DNA from: Microbispora catharanthi
GTDB taxonomy: Bacteria > Actinomycetota > Actinomycetes > Streptosporangiales > Streptosporangiaceae
DNA length: 64,000 nucleotides
Direction of reading: 5' to 3'
Assembly: GCF_006334915.2 (NCBI RefSeq)
Contig: NZ_VDMA02000005.1
Span: forward strand, 124,001 to 188,000
Within the stretch, counting starts at the first letter, position 1. Each line of letters starts with the position of its first letter. Of the stretch, positions 9,185 to 17,464 are shown piece by piece. The notes beneath the pieces were generated by a model, which had not been told where the DNA came from, made no database searches, and worked only from the letters and a program-made list of their open reading frames with translations. The position numbers and the translations under genes are program-made.

Positions 9185-10933
9185 TCAGTGGCCGCGGAAG
9201 GCCTCCTCCAGCCACCACGACGGGCGGTCGGCGGTGACCTTGGCGTGGACGAGCAGGGGTTTGTCGCGCGGCCCCTTCAGCCACTCGGCGACCCCCGACA
9301 GGTCCTCCTCCCGCCGTACGGTCACCGCCTCGAAGCCGAAGCCCCGCGCGATCCCCGCGATGTCGGCGGGCGGGAAGGTGACCGCGCCGAGCGGGAACCC
9401 GTGCGGGCCGAAATGGTGGACCTCCGCGCCGTACCCGTCGTCGTCGTAGACCACGACCACCATCGGCAGGCCGAGCCGTACGACCGTCTCCAGTTCGGCG
9501 ACGCCCATCAGGGCCCCGCCGTCGCCGAGGGCGGCGACGGCGAGCCGGTCGGGCCGCGCGACGGCCGCGCCGATCGCGGTGGCCAGGCCGAGCCCGATCG
9601 ACTGGTACGCCTGGGTGAAGCAGAACGCGCCGCCGTCAGGGACCGTGAGGAACATCGACGGATATCCCATGAAGTTCCCCGAGTCGACGGCCACCAGCCG
9701 CTCCTGCGGGAGCAGGTCGTCGAGCCCGATCGTCAGCGTGCGGGGGTCGATCCGCCCCTCCGCGCTCAGGTCCTCGTACGGCACGTCGCGCCAGCGCCCC
9801 TCGCGGGCGATGCGCTCGGCGATCTCCGGAGCACGGTAGCCGCGCGTCCCCGTCTCGCTCCCCGCCCCCGGTTCGCCGAGCAGGGCGGCGACCGCCCGCG
9901 CGGTCTCGCGTACGTCGCCGACCACGCCGAGGCCGATCTCGCGGTGCACGCCGAGCGCGTCGGGGTCGAGGTCCACCTGGACGACCCTGGTCTCCGGCCC
10001 GATCAGCGCGCCGTGCCGGGTGGTCCACATGGTGAACGAGCAGCCCCAGCCGACGACGAGGTCGGCGCCGCGGATCAGCTCGGCCGCGAGCGGGGTGGCG
10101 AAGCCGCCGCTCACGTCGAGGTCCCAGGGGCTGCCGTGGAAGTGGCCCTTGGCGACCGCCGAGGTGGCGAACAGCGCCCCCACCCGCTCGCCGAGGGCCT
10201 CCAGCTCCCGCCGCGCGCCGCGGGCTCCCCGTCCGGCCACGAAGACCGGCCGCTCCGCCTCCGCCAGCATCCGCGCGAACCGCGTCAGCTCGTCGGACGG
10301 CTCCGCCGTGAGCCCCTCCGGCTCCTCGTCGTCCTCTGACTCGATGGGGAACGTCAGCCCCCACGCCGCCGGCACCCGGCTCGCCACGTCGCGGTGCGCG
10401 CCGCCCCGGCCGGCCAGCAGTTCGCGTACGGCCTCGGCGGCCTCGTCGGGCAGCGTCTCGGCCTGCACGTCCAGGGGCAGGTTGAGCACCACCGTACGGC
10501 GCCCGAGCAGGGCGGCGAGGAAGGCCATCACGGTGTCGTCCACGACCGTGGCGGCCGACCCGACCCTGGCGCAGTGTGCGCCCACGGCCTCGGCGAGCGC
10601 GGTCTGGTCGATGCGGAAGTTGGAGGTGGGCGAGGTCACCTCCGGGGCGAGCACGAGCAGCGGGGTGCGGCTCTTGGCCGCCTCGGTGACGCCGGTCAGC
10701 GCGTTGGTCAGGCCGGGCCCCTGATGGACGGTGAGCACGGCGACCGTGCCGCTCATCCGGGCGTAGGCGTCGGCCATCGTGGCGGCCCCGCCCTCGTGCC
10801 GCGCCGCGACGTACCGCACGCCGTGCTCGACGAGGGCGTTGGTGACGTGGAAGTTGCCGCTGCCGACGACGCCGAAGGCCGCCCGTACGCCGAGGGCGGC
10901 GAGGGCCGCGCCGACGGCCTCCGCGACGTTCAC
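9185..10933 (-). CDS. thiamine-diphosphate-dependent enzyme (acetolactate synthase/benzoylformate decarboxylase superfamily)
   Basis: 582-aa ThDP enzyme with N-terminal PYR, central and C-terminal PP domains. The activating Glu is present in ARHEGGAATMADAYAR. The ThDP-binding motif starts GDGG and ends in YDDDGYG, so the Asn commonly found as a metal ligand is Asp here. GTG at 10933 is the start: it overlaps the stop of the upstream cyclase gene by 4 bases (GTGA) and has GGAG 5 nt before it. Substrate unknown. The coupled partner suggests a small catabolic pathway acting on a 2-keto acid or an activated carbonyl. A true acetolactate synthase is less likely, since no small regulatory subunit lies next to it. 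Confidence 0.85.
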   Translation of the reverse strand: MNVAEAVGAALAALGVRAAFGVVGSGNFHVTNALVEHGVRYVAARHEGGAATMADAYARMSGTVAVLTVHQGPGLTNALTGVTEAAKSRTPLLVLAPEVTSPTSNFRIDQTALAEAVGAHCARVGSAATVVDDTVMAFLAALLGRRTVVLNLPLDVQAETLPDEAAEAVRELLAGRGGAHRDVASRVPAAWGLTFPIESEDDEEPEGLTAEPSDELTRFARMLAEAERPVFVAGRGARGARRELEALGERVGALFATSAVAKGHFHGSPWDLDVSGGFATPLAAELIRGADLVVGWGCSFTMWTTRHGALIGPETRVVQVDLDPDALGVHREIGLGVVGDVRETARAVAALLGEPGAGSETGTRGYRAPEIAERIAREGRWRDVPYEDLSAEGRIDPRTLTIGLDDLLPQERLVAVDSGNFMGYPSMFLTVPDGGAFCFTQAYQSIGLGLATAIGAAVARPDRLAVAALGDGGALMGVAELETVVRLGLPMVVVVYDDDGYGAEVHHFGPHGFPLGAVTFPPADIAGIARGFGFEAVTVRREEDLSGVAEWLKGPRDKPLLVHAKVTADRPSWWLEEAFRGH

Positions 10934-11703
10934 CGCTCCACCAGCGCGAGCACGCGGACCGGGCTGCCCGAGCCGCCGACGATCGGCAGCGGGCCCGCGA
11001 TCACCACCGCGCCGGTCGTCGGCAGCCGGTCGAGGTTGCGCAACTGGGTCAGGCCGTACTTCCCGGCGCCCAGAAGGTAGGAGTGGCAGGGGAAGGCGGG
11101 GTCGAAGGAGTGGGCCGCGCCCGCGTCGGTGCCGACGGTCTCCGTCCCGATGCCGGTGATCGGCGTCTCCTCGGCGAGGTAGCGGGCGCAGGCGGGCGAC
11201 ATGCCCGGCGTGTGCGGCCCCGTCTCGTCGGCGTTCAGGAACTCCGCCTGGTCGTGGGCGCGCGCGTCCCAGCCGGTGCGGTAGAGCAACCAGCCGCCGT
11301 CGGGCAGCGGCCCGTGCTCGGCCTCCCACGCCTTGACGTGGTCGACCTCCAGCAGGAAGTCGGGGTCGGCGGCCGACTGTGCGCTGAAGTCGAGCACCAC
11401 GGCGGGGGCGATCAGCTTGGCGGGAGCCACCTGCGACACGTCCTCGCCGTCGCGCCCGGTCACCCAGTGGACGGGCGCGTCGAAGTGCGTGCCGGTGTGC
11501 TCGCCCGTGGTGAAGTTGTTCCAGTACCAGGCCGGGCCGCGGTCGTCGTACCGGCTGATCTCCTGCATCGAGAACGGCACCGTCTGCCCGAACGGCTCGG
11601 GCAGCAGCAGGATCGGCGTCGTGTCGCTCAGCGGCGCGGTGAGGTCGAGCACCTCGATCCCCCCGCCCCGGATGCCGTCCACCAGATCCCGCAACACCGA
11701 CAT
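10930..11703 (-). CDS. cyclase family protein (kynurenine formamidase-like fold)
   Basis: 257-aa metal-dependent hydrolase of the cyclase/KynB-like family. The signature HTGTHFDAPVHW supplies the His/Asp metal ligands, and a later HSFDPAFPCH block follows. ATG at 11703 is chosen because GGGGAGG lies 7 nt upstream; a TTG one codon earlier is possible. It is the first gene of a two-gene operon with the ThDP enzyme and overlaps it by 4 bases. Family members hydrolyse N-formyl, lactone or isatin-type substrates, so a role in catabolism of an amide- or lactone-containing compound is likely, but the substrate cannot be told. Confidence 0.85.
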   Translation of the reverse strand: MSVLRDLVDGIRGGGIEVLDLTAPLSDTTPILLLPEPFGQTVPFSMQEISRYDDRGPAWYWNNFTTGEHTGTHFDAPVHWVTGRDGEDVSQVAPAKLIAPAVVLDFSAQSAADPDFLLEVDHVKAWEAEHGPLPDGGWLLYRTGWDARAHDQAEFLNADETGPHTPGMSPACARYLAEETPITGIGTETVGTDAGAAHSFDPAFPCHSYLLGAGKYGLTQLRNLDRLPTTGAVVIAGPLPIVGGSGSPVRVLALVER

Positions 11704-11838
11704 CAACGCCTCCCCAACAGTCAGGCCCCTGTGATCCTCCTACACCCGCCCCCCGGAACGCCATATCGGACGCGGGTGAACCGTACGACGACGATGATCG
11801 TCCAAACCACGTAGGCGAAGCCAGACGGAGGAGACGAG

Positions 11839-13374
11839 GTGGCGGTGAGCTCTCGGGGCACTGGAACCGCCGTGGCCTGGCTCGGCCATCCCGTGACACT
11901 CGCCGCGATCGCCGTGCTCCTCGTCAACGACCACCTGCTCAAGCGCCTATGGCCGGGCATGGTCACCGGCAAGCTGAGCGACGTCGCGGGGATGCTGGTC
12001 GCCCCGCCGCTGCTGGCGTTCGCCGCGACCCTCGCCGTACGGCGCGCCGTCGCTCGCGCTGGTGGCGGCGCCTCGCGGAGCGCCGCAGTGGAGTGCGGGG
12101 AGGCGGACAGGCGGGCCGCCCTGACGGCGATCGCGCTGACCGGCGCGGTCTTCGCCCTCGTGAAGACCACGCCGATCGGAGCGCGCGTGGCCGCCGACGC
12201 CTGGGCGTTGTTCACCCCCTCCGCCGGCGTCGTCGCGGACCCGACCGATTTGCTCGTCCTTCCCGCCCTCGGCCTCGCCTGGATCGTCCGGCGGCACGCC
12301 GTGCGGCCATCCTCCCGCCCCGGCCGTTCCGCACGCCGCGCCCGGCTGCTGGTCGCCCTGCCCGCGGCGGTTTTCGCGGTCACCGCGACCGCTGCGGCTC
12401 CGACCTTTCCGTCCGCCGTGCACGTGGAGGCGCACGACGCCGTGATCGTCGTGTACCTCGGCCACGGCCTGGACGGGCTTGCCACGAGCGACCAGGGCCG
12501 GTCGTGGCATCGCTGGACCAGCCCGCCGTCCGAGAGATCGTCGCGGACGACAGCCTGTGTGCCCGGCGAGCCGAGGCGCTGTTACCGAGTGGCCCCGCCT
12601 CTGCTCAAGGTCGAGCAGTCCGACGACGGAGGGCGCACCTGGGCGACGGCCTGGGAGGTCTCACCGGGCCGGCAGCACTACCTGTACCGGAGCCGATACG
12701 AGAGCAGCCCTCTTCGCTCCGACACCGCGGCGTCCACGGCCGTGGCGGTCCTGCCGGCGCCCCGGGGACACCTCGTCGCCGTGGCGAACGGCCGCGACGG
12801 CGTGGCGCTGCGCGACGTCAGCGGACGATGGCACCGGCTCGGCTTCCGGGGATACGACGACCTGTCCGAGCAGTCGGCCGCACCCCTCTTCAACGCGGGC
12901 GAGCGCATCGAGGCGGAGACGGGGACGGCCTACCTCACCGCGCTGACCGTGCTGCTGGCCGCGCTGGCGTTCGCCGGGTGCCTGCGGAGGTCGCCGCTCG
13001 GCTTCTCGGCCGCCGGGTTCCTCACCTGGGTGGGCCTCTACATGACGGTGAAGGGCCCGCCGGGCATCTACGGGCTGCCGCTCACGGTCCTGGGCGCGCT
13101 CCTCGTAGTGGGCGGGTGCGTCGCACTGGCCGCCATCGCCGCGTACTCCCGTATGCGGGGACTGAGCTCGATCGTCGCGGCGCCGCTGACCTTCGCCGCG
13201 ATCTACCTGCCGTTCCGGGGCTGGAGCGCCGGGCAGCCCGACGACTACGGCACCGCCGTGCTGCTGGCGGTCGTGCTGTGCTGTCCGGCCGTCGCCCTCG
13301 GCGCGCATCTCGCGATCCGGGCCCGAGGCGGCTACCGCCGGGTCGCACGGGCGCCGCGCTCCCTCACCCGCTGA
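11839..13374 (+). CDS. membrane protein with extracytoplasmic BNR/Asp-box-like segment
   Basis: 511 aa, function not recognised. The N-terminal half begins with hydrophobic helices (VTLAAIAVLLVNDHLLK..., VTGKLSDVAGMLVAPPLLAF). The middle, about residues 205-360, is soluble and holds two Asp-box-like motifs (SDQGRSWHRW and SDDGGRTWATAW) of the kind that forms beta-propeller turns. The C-terminal part has several membrane helices. The GTG start is supported by GGAGGAG at 11826-11832. It is transcribed away from the cyclase/ThDP operon and stands alone. A sensor or cell-surface role is a guess. Confidence 0.7.
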   Translation: MAVSSRGTGTAVAWLGHPVTLAAIAVLLVNDHLLKRLWPGMVTGKLSDVAGMLVAPPLLAFAATLAVRRAVARAGGGASRSAAVECGEADRRAALTAIALTGAVFALVKTTPIGARVAADAWALFTPSAGVVADPTDLLVLPALGLAWIVRRHAVRPSSRPGRSARRARLLVALPAAVFAVTATAAAPTFPSAVHVEAHDAVIVVYLGHGLDGLATSDQGRSWHRWTSPPSERSSRTTACVPGEPRRCYRVAPPLLKVEQSDDGGRTWATAWEVSPGRQHYLYRSRYESSPLRSDTAASTAVAVLPAPRGHLVAVANGRDGVALRDVSGRWHRLGFRGYDDLSEQSAAPLFNAGERIEAETGTAYLTALTVLLAALAFAGCLRRSPLGFSAAGFLTWVGLYMTVKGPPGIYGLPLTVLGALLVVGGCVALAAIAAYSRMRGLSSIVAAPLTFAAIYLPFRGWSAGQPDDYGTAVLLAVVLCCPAVALGAHLAIRARGGYRRVARAPRSLTR

Positions 13375-13395
13375 GCCTCCACAGCCCCGCGGCCC

Positions 13396-13424
13396 TTGAC
13401 GCGGGTGGCCTCCAGATTTAACTT
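13396..13424 (+). promoter_or_regulatory. promoter of the dihydroxyacetone kinase operon
   Basis: -35 TTGACG (13396-13401), 17-base spacer, -10 TAACTT (13419-13424). The IclR-type operator lies directly downstream, where a repressor would block initiation. Confidence 0.6.
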
Positions 13425-13437
13425 CTATGAAACCGCG

Positions 13438-13460
13438 TTCGACATTATCGAACGATGTTC
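13438..13460 (+). promoter_or_regulatory. putative IclR operator, site 1
   Basis: TTCG-N7-CGAACGATGTTC. It contains the inverted repeat CGTTCG-N7-CGAACG (13436-13454) and the overlapping GAAC-GAT-GTTC. The same pattern (TTCG-N7-CGAACGATCTTC) occurs in the iclR-dhaM intergenic region at 16707-16729. Confidence 0.75.
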
Positions 13461-13477
13461 AAACTCTGGACGGTCTC

Positions 13478-14248
13478 ATGAACGACTCACCCCCCTCCTC
13501 GTTCCAGAAGCTCCTGTCAGAACTGCTCGGCACCGCCTTCCTCGTGTACGTCGGCGCCGGCTCCGCCGCGGCCACCGGGGTCATCGCCACCGGCTCCCAC
13601 GCGCCCTTCTCCATGGCCCAGCTCGGGATGATCAGCTTCGCGTTCATGCTGGTCATCGTGGGCACCGTCTACGCCATCGGGCACATCTCCGGCGCCCACA
13701 TCAACCCGGCGGTCACGGTCGCCCTCGCCGCGACCGGCCGCTTCCCCTGGCGTGAGGTGCCGGGCTACGTCGCGGCGCAGGTCGCCGGGGCGGTCGCCGG
13801 CGCACTCGGGATCTTCGCGACGCTCGGCCCGGCCGCCGCCGGGGCCGCCGGCGGCGGCGTGACCGCGTACGCCGCCGAGGTCGGCTTCGCCCGCGGCACG
13901 CTGATCGAGGCGATCGGCACGTTCATCCTGGTCTTCGTCGTCTTCGGCGTGCTCGACCGGCGGGCCGCCGCCGGATGGGCGCCTATGGCGATCGGCTCGA
14001 TCGTCTTCGCGATCATCGTGATCGTGGGCCCGGTGACCGGGGCCGCGATCAATCCGGCCCGCTACGCGGGCCCGTTCCTCGTGAACGCCGCCTGGGGCGG
14101 CGCGGTGAGCTGGGGCCAGCTGCCGGCCTACTTCATCGGGGAGTTCGCGGGCGGGCTGCTCGGGGCACTCGCCTACACGGCGCTTGCGGCCTCGCGAGGA
14201 AGGACGAAGCTGGAGAGCACGACCACGGCAGTAGGGACCGCATCATGA
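13478..14248 (+). CDS. MIP-family channel (aquaglyceroporin-like)
   Basis: 256-aa integral membrane channel of the aquaporin/glycerol facilitator family. Both NPA boxes are present ([14 protein letters not shown] and [13 protein letters not shown]), with about six hydrophobic helices. As first gene of an operon with dihydroxyacetone kinase subunits it probably admits dihydroxyacetone or glycerol. The residue set after the second NPA (RYAGP) is not the classic glycerol-facilitator D-containing form, so selectivity is open. ATG at 13478 follows the operator; an upstream in-frame ATG at 13427 would lie before the operator, near the expected transcription start. Its stop overlaps the dhaK start by 4 bases (ATGA). 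Confidence 0.88.
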   Translation: MNDSPPSSFQKLLSELLGTAFLVYVGAGSAAATGVIATGSHAPFSMAQLGMISFAFMLVIVGTVYAIGHISGAHINPAVTVALAATGRFPWREVPGYVAAQVAGAVAGALGIFATLGPAAAGAAGGGVTAYAAEVGFARGTLIEAIGTFILVFVVFGVLDRRAAAGWAPMAIGSIVFAIIVIVGPVTGAAINPARYAGPFLVNAAWGGAVSWGQLPAYFIGEFAGGLLGALAYTALAASRGRTKLESTTTAVGTAS

Positions 14249-15237
14249 AAAAGCTCATCAACAGTGTCGATTCCGTCGTCACCGACGCGCTGCGCGGCAT
14301 CGCCGCGGCGCACCCCTCGCTCCGCGTCGACCTCGAGAACAAGGTCGTCTTCCGCGCCGGCGCCCCCCGGCCGGGCAAGGTCGGCCTGGTCTCCGGCGGC
14401 GGTTCAGGACACGAGCCGCTGCACGGCGGGTTCGTCGGCCACGGCATGCTCGACGCGGCCTGTCCCGGAGAGGTCTTCACCTCCCCCGTCCCCGACCAGC
14501 TCATCGAGGCGACCAAGGGCGTGGACGGCGGCGCAGGCGTGCTGCACATCGTGAAGAACTACACGGGCGACGTGCTGAACTTCCAGATGGCCGCCGAGCT
14601 CAGCGGCGACGAGGGCGTCGAGGTGGCGACCGTGCTCGTCAACGACGACGTGGCGGTGCAGGACTCCCTGTTCACCGCGGGCCGCCGGGGCACCGGGGCC
14701 ACGCTGTTCGTCGAGAAGATCGCCGGCGCGCTGGCCGAGACCGGAGCGCCCCTGGCCGAGGTGGCGCGGGTCGCCCGGGAGGTCAACGAGCGCAGCCGCT
14801 CGTTCGGGGTGGCGCTGACGCCCTGCACGGTCCCGGCCGCGGGCAAGCCCACCTTCGAGCTGGGCGACACGGAGATCGAGCTCGGCATCGGCATCCACGG
14901 CGAGCCCGGGCGGACCCGGGCCCCGATGCGCGAGGCCCGCGAGATCGTCCGCACCGCCATGGACGCGATCGACGCCGACCTGCCGCTGTCCGGCGAGACG
15001 CTCGTCATGGTCAACGGCATGGGCGGAACACCGCTCATCGAGCTGTACATCGTCTTCGCCGAGGTGGAGGCATACCTGCGGGAGAAGGGCGCGACGGCCG
15101 TGCGCAGCCTGGTCGGCAACTACGTGACCAGCCTCGACATGCAAGGCTTCTCGGTGACGACGTGCTCGCTGACCGGCGAGCTCACCCGGCTCTGGGACGC
15201 GCCGGTGGAGACACCCGCGCTGCGCTGGGGCCGCTGA
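14245..15237 (+). CDS. dhaK: dihydroxyacetone kinase subunit DhaK
   Basis: 330-aa substrate-binding subunit of PTS-dependent dihydroxyacetone kinase. Key residues fall at the canonical numbers: GGGSGHEP with His56, Asp109 (NYTGDV), and His218 (GIGIHGEPG), which binds the substrate covalently as a hemiaminal. With DhaL it makes dihydroxyacetone phosphate in the cytosol. The ATG overlaps the stop of the upstream channel gene (ATGA), so the two are translationally coupled; the longer upstream frame is not coding. Confidence 0.96.
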   Translation: MKKLINSVDSVVTDALRGIAAAHPSLRVDLENKVVFRAGAPRPGKVGLVSGGGSGHEPLHGGFVGHGMLDAACPGEVFTSPVPDQLIEATKGVDGGAGVLHIVKNYTGDVLNFQMAAELSGDEGVEVATVLVNDDVAVQDSLFTAGRRGTGATLFVEKIAGALAETGAPLAEVARVAREVNERSRSFGVALTPCTVPAAGKPTFELGDTEIELGIGIHGEPGRTRAPMREAREIVRTAMDAIDADLPLSGETLVMVNGMGGTPLIELYIVFAEVEAYLREKGATAVRSLVGNYVTSLDMQGFSVTTCSLTGELTRLWDAPVETPALRWGR

Positions 15238-15265
15238 CCGCCATCCGAACCTCTGGAGTCCCCTC

Positions 15266-15892
15266 GTGAACACCCAGTTCTTCGCCGCCTGGATCGAGGA
15301 GATCGCCGCCGCCGTGCGGGCGCAGCGCGACCACCTCACCCAACTGGACGCCGCGATCGGCGACGCCGACCACGGCGCCAACCTCGACCGCGGGTTCACC
15401 GCCGCGCGGGAGGCGCTGGCCGGCGCCTCCCCGCAGACCCCGGGCGCGCTCCTCGTCCTCGTCGGCTCCACGCTCATCCGCAAGGTCGGCGGCGCCTCGG
15501 GCCCCCTGTACGGCACCGCCTTCCGCGAGATGGGCAAGGCGTTCGGCGAGGCCGCCGAGATCTCGCCGGCCGAGCTGAGCACGGGCCTGAACGCGGCCCT
15601 GTCCGGCGTCCAGCGCCTCGGCGCCGCGGCGGAGGGCGACAAGACCATGGTCGACGCCCTCGCCCCGGCCGCACAGGCGCTGGCCCAGGCCGTACGGGAC
15701 GGGCTGAAGCCGGAGGAGGCGCTGGAGGCGGCGGCCGCCGCGGCCGAGCAGGGCGCCAGGGCGACGGTCCCGTTGCAGGCGCGCAAGGGGCGGGCCAGCT
15801 ACCTGGGGCCGCGCAGCGTCGGGCACGAGGATCCCGGCGCCGCCTCGACGGCCCTGCTGTTCGGCGCGCTGAAGGCGGCCGCCTCCCGATGA
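15266..15892 (+). CDS. dhaL: dihydroxyacetone kinase subunit DhaL
   Basis: 208-aa ADP-binding subunit. The signature LDAAIGDADHGANL supplies the Asp residues that bind the two magnesium ions of the tightly held ADP, which serves as a phosphoryl cofactor rephosphorylated by DhaM. GTG start with GGAG upstream, 28 nt after dhaK. It is the last gene of the channel-dhaK-dhaL operon and faces the divergent regulator gene tail-to-tail. Confidence 0.95.
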   Translation: MNTQFFAAWIEEIAAAVRAQRDHLTQLDAAIGDADHGANLDRGFTAAREALAGASPQTPGALLVLVGSTLIRKVGGASGPLYGTAFREMGKAFGEAAEISPAELSTGLNAALSGVQRLGAAAEGDKTMVDALAPAAQALAQAVRDGLKPEEALEAAAAAAEQGARATVPLQARKGRASYLGPRSVGHEDPGAASTALLFGALKAAASR

Positions 15893-15930
15893 CCGCGAGC
15901 CGCGGCCGGGCCGCGCGGAGCCGGGACCGG

Positions 15931-16704
15931 TCAGGCGGCCGGGCCGCCGGGCACGGCGGAGCGGGGCGCGCCGAGGTCGCGCGAGAGCGCCCGCGCGGTC
16001 TCGCGCACGGCCAGCGCGATGTCCTCGCGCCGTGCCGGGTCCAGCACCCGCTCGACCGGCCCGACCACGGCGACGGCGCCGGCCACCGAGCCGTCCCGGG
16101 AGAATACGGGCGCGGCGACGCCCGCGTCCCCCAGCGCCGCCTCCTGGTCCTCGACCGCGTACCCCCGGCGGCGCACCTCCGCGAGCGCCCGTTCCAGGTC
16201 GTCGCGGCCGGTCCTGGTGAGCCCGGTCAGCGGGGCGAGGTCGTCCGACAGCAGCTCGCCCCCGCGCGGGTCGTGGGCGGCGATGGCGTGGCCGAGCGCG
16301 CAGGCGTGCCACGGGATCGCCGCGCCCACCTCCAGGATCTGCACGACGTCGTCGGGCCGGAACACGTGATGGAGCACGATCACCCGGCTCCCCGACAAGG
16401 TGCCGATCCAGACGGCCTCGTTGACGCGCTGGGCCAGGGAGTCGGCCCACAGCAGGCTCCTGGCCCGCAGTTCCGACCCCTCCAGATAGGCGTTTCCGAG
16501 TTGCAGCACGGCGGGCCCGAGCGCGTACTTCCCGGTGTCGGAGTCCTGCACGACCAGCTCGCAGGCGGCGAGCGTGCGCAGCAGCCCGTGCACGGTCGGC
16601 TTGGCCAGGCCGACCCGCTCGGCGATCTCGGTGACCCCGAGCCGGGGGGTGCCTGACCCGAGGACCTTCAGGATGAGCGCGGCGCGCTCCACCGACTGGA
16701 TCAC
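15931..16704 (-). CDS. IclR-family regulator of the Dha operons
   Basis: 257 aa: N-terminal winged helix-turn-helix (about residues 1-65, with VTEIAERVGLAKPTVHGLLRTL) and a C-terminal IclR effector domain. It is divergent from dhaM with only 36 bases between starts, and that gap carries an operator-like sequence shared with the channel-dhaK-dhaL promoter. It is therefore very likely the local regulator of both operons. IclR-type GylR is the known regulator of glycerol catabolism in Streptomyces, which fits. Whether it represses or activates, and whether the inducer is dihydroxyacetone or its phosphate, cannot be seen. GTG start. Confidence 0.9.
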   Translation of the reverse strand: MIQSVERAALILKVLGSGTPRLGVTEIAERVGLAKPTVHGLLRTLAACELVVQDSDTGKYALGPAVLQLGNAYLEGSELRARSLLWADSLAQRVNEAVWIGTLSGSRVIVLHHVFRPDDVVQILEVGAAIPWHACALGHAIAAHDPRGGELLSDDLAPLTGLTRTGRDDLERALAEVRRRGYAVEDQEAALGDAGVAAPVFSRDGSVAGAVAVVGPVERVLDPARREDIALAVRETARALSRDLGAPRSAVPGGPAA

Positions 16705-16706
16705 TT

Positions 16707-16729
16707 TTCGATTATGCCGAACGATCTTC
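16707..16729 (+). promoter_or_regulatory. putative IclR operator, site 2
   Basis: TTCG-N7-CGAACGATCTTC in the 36-base iclR-dhaM gap. It matches site 1 (13438-13460) at all fixed positions except one C/G change, so the regulator can control itself, dhaM-HPr and the dhaKL operon. Confidence 0.75.
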
Positions 16730-16740
16730 AGGAATAACGA

Positions 16741-17115
16741 ATGGTTGGCATCGTACTCATTTCACACAGCAGCGGCCTGGCCGCGGAGGTGGCCGCGCTG
16801 GCCAGGCAGATCGGCGGCGCGCAGGTGCCGCTGGCGGCGGCGGGAGGCACCGAGGACGGCGGTCTCGGCACCAGCCCCGACCGGGTGACCGCCGCCATCG
16901 AGGAGGTGGACCGGGGGGACGGCGTCGTGCTGATCCCCGACCTCGGCAGCTCGGTGCTCACCGCCAGGCTGCTGCAGACCCCGGGTGACGTCGTGATCGC
17001 CGACGTGCCGTTCGTGGAGGGCGCCATCTCCGCGGTCGTCGCGGCGGGCGGCGGGGCCTCGCTGGACGGTGTGCTGGCGGCGGCCGAGGAGGCGTGGCAT
17101 GTCCGTAAGCTCTGA
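16741..17115 (+). CDS. dhaM: PTS-type phosphoryl carrier DhaM (EIIA-Dha domain only)
   Basis: 124-aa EIIA-like protein that passes phosphate from HPr to the ADP on DhaL. The phospho-accepting His is in the N-terminal VLISHSSGLA. It is the short, single-domain form; in E. coli DhaM also carries HPr and EI-like domains. Here the HPr is a separate gene that overlaps the dhaM 3' end by 17 bases. Divergent from iclR across the operator. Confidence 0.93.
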   Translation: MVGIVLISHSSGLAAEVAALARQIGGAQVPLAAAGGTEDGGLGTSPDRVTAAIEEVDRGDGVVLIPDLGSSVLTARLLQTPGDVVIADVPFVEGAISAVVAAGGGASLDGVLAAAEEAWHVRKL

Positions 17116-17410
17116 GCCCACGGCAACCCCCGGGCTCACGGCAGACTCTGAGCCCGAGGCCGGCGCGGGCGAGCGCGCGATCGTCCTGACCGAGGACCTG
17201 CACGCCCGCCCCGCGAGCGCGCTCGCCCAGACCGCCGCCGCCTTCGCCTCGGCCGTCACCCTCTCGTACGGCTCCCGCTCGGTCGACGTGCGCAGCGTGC
17301 TGTCGCTGATGGGCCTGGGCGCCACGAGCGGGCAGACCGTGACACTGCGCGCCACCGGCGACGACGCCGCCGAGGCGCTGACGGCTCTCAGCGCGGTGCT
17401 CGGCGGCTGA
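17099..17410 (+). CDS. HPr-family phosphocarrier
   Basis: 103 aa with the active-site His in LTEDLHARPAS and the regulatory-Ser region as VDVRSVLSLMGLGATSGQ. An N-terminal extension of about 20 residues precedes the HPr fold. ATG at 17099 lies inside the dhaM 3' end (17-base overlap), so it is coupled to DhaM and probably supplies its phosphate. Whether it also serves other sugar PTS is unknown; EI is not in the window. Confidence 0.9.
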   Translation: MSVSSEPTATPGLTADSEPEAGAGERAIVLTEDLHARPASALAQTAAAFASAVTLSYGSRSVDVRSVLSLMGLGATSGQTVTLRATGDDAAEALTALSAVLGG

Positions 17411-17464
17411 CGGACGCGCGGGAGTCCGGGCCGGTGCGGCCGGAGCCGTCCTGCGGCGGAGCGG

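Noticed and set aside
10934..11899. N-terminal extension of the ThDP enzyme frame
   Set aside because: It overlaps the cyclase gene in another frame; the true start is the coupled GTG at 10933.
13975..14244. N-terminal extension of DhaK
   Set aside because: Lies inside the channel gene; DhaK numbering (H56, D109, H218) fits exactly from ATG 14245.
17427..17446. GC-rich imperfect hairpin between the HPr and SARP genes
   Set aside because: Bulged short stem of a kind expected by chance at this GC content; not strong enough to call a terminator.
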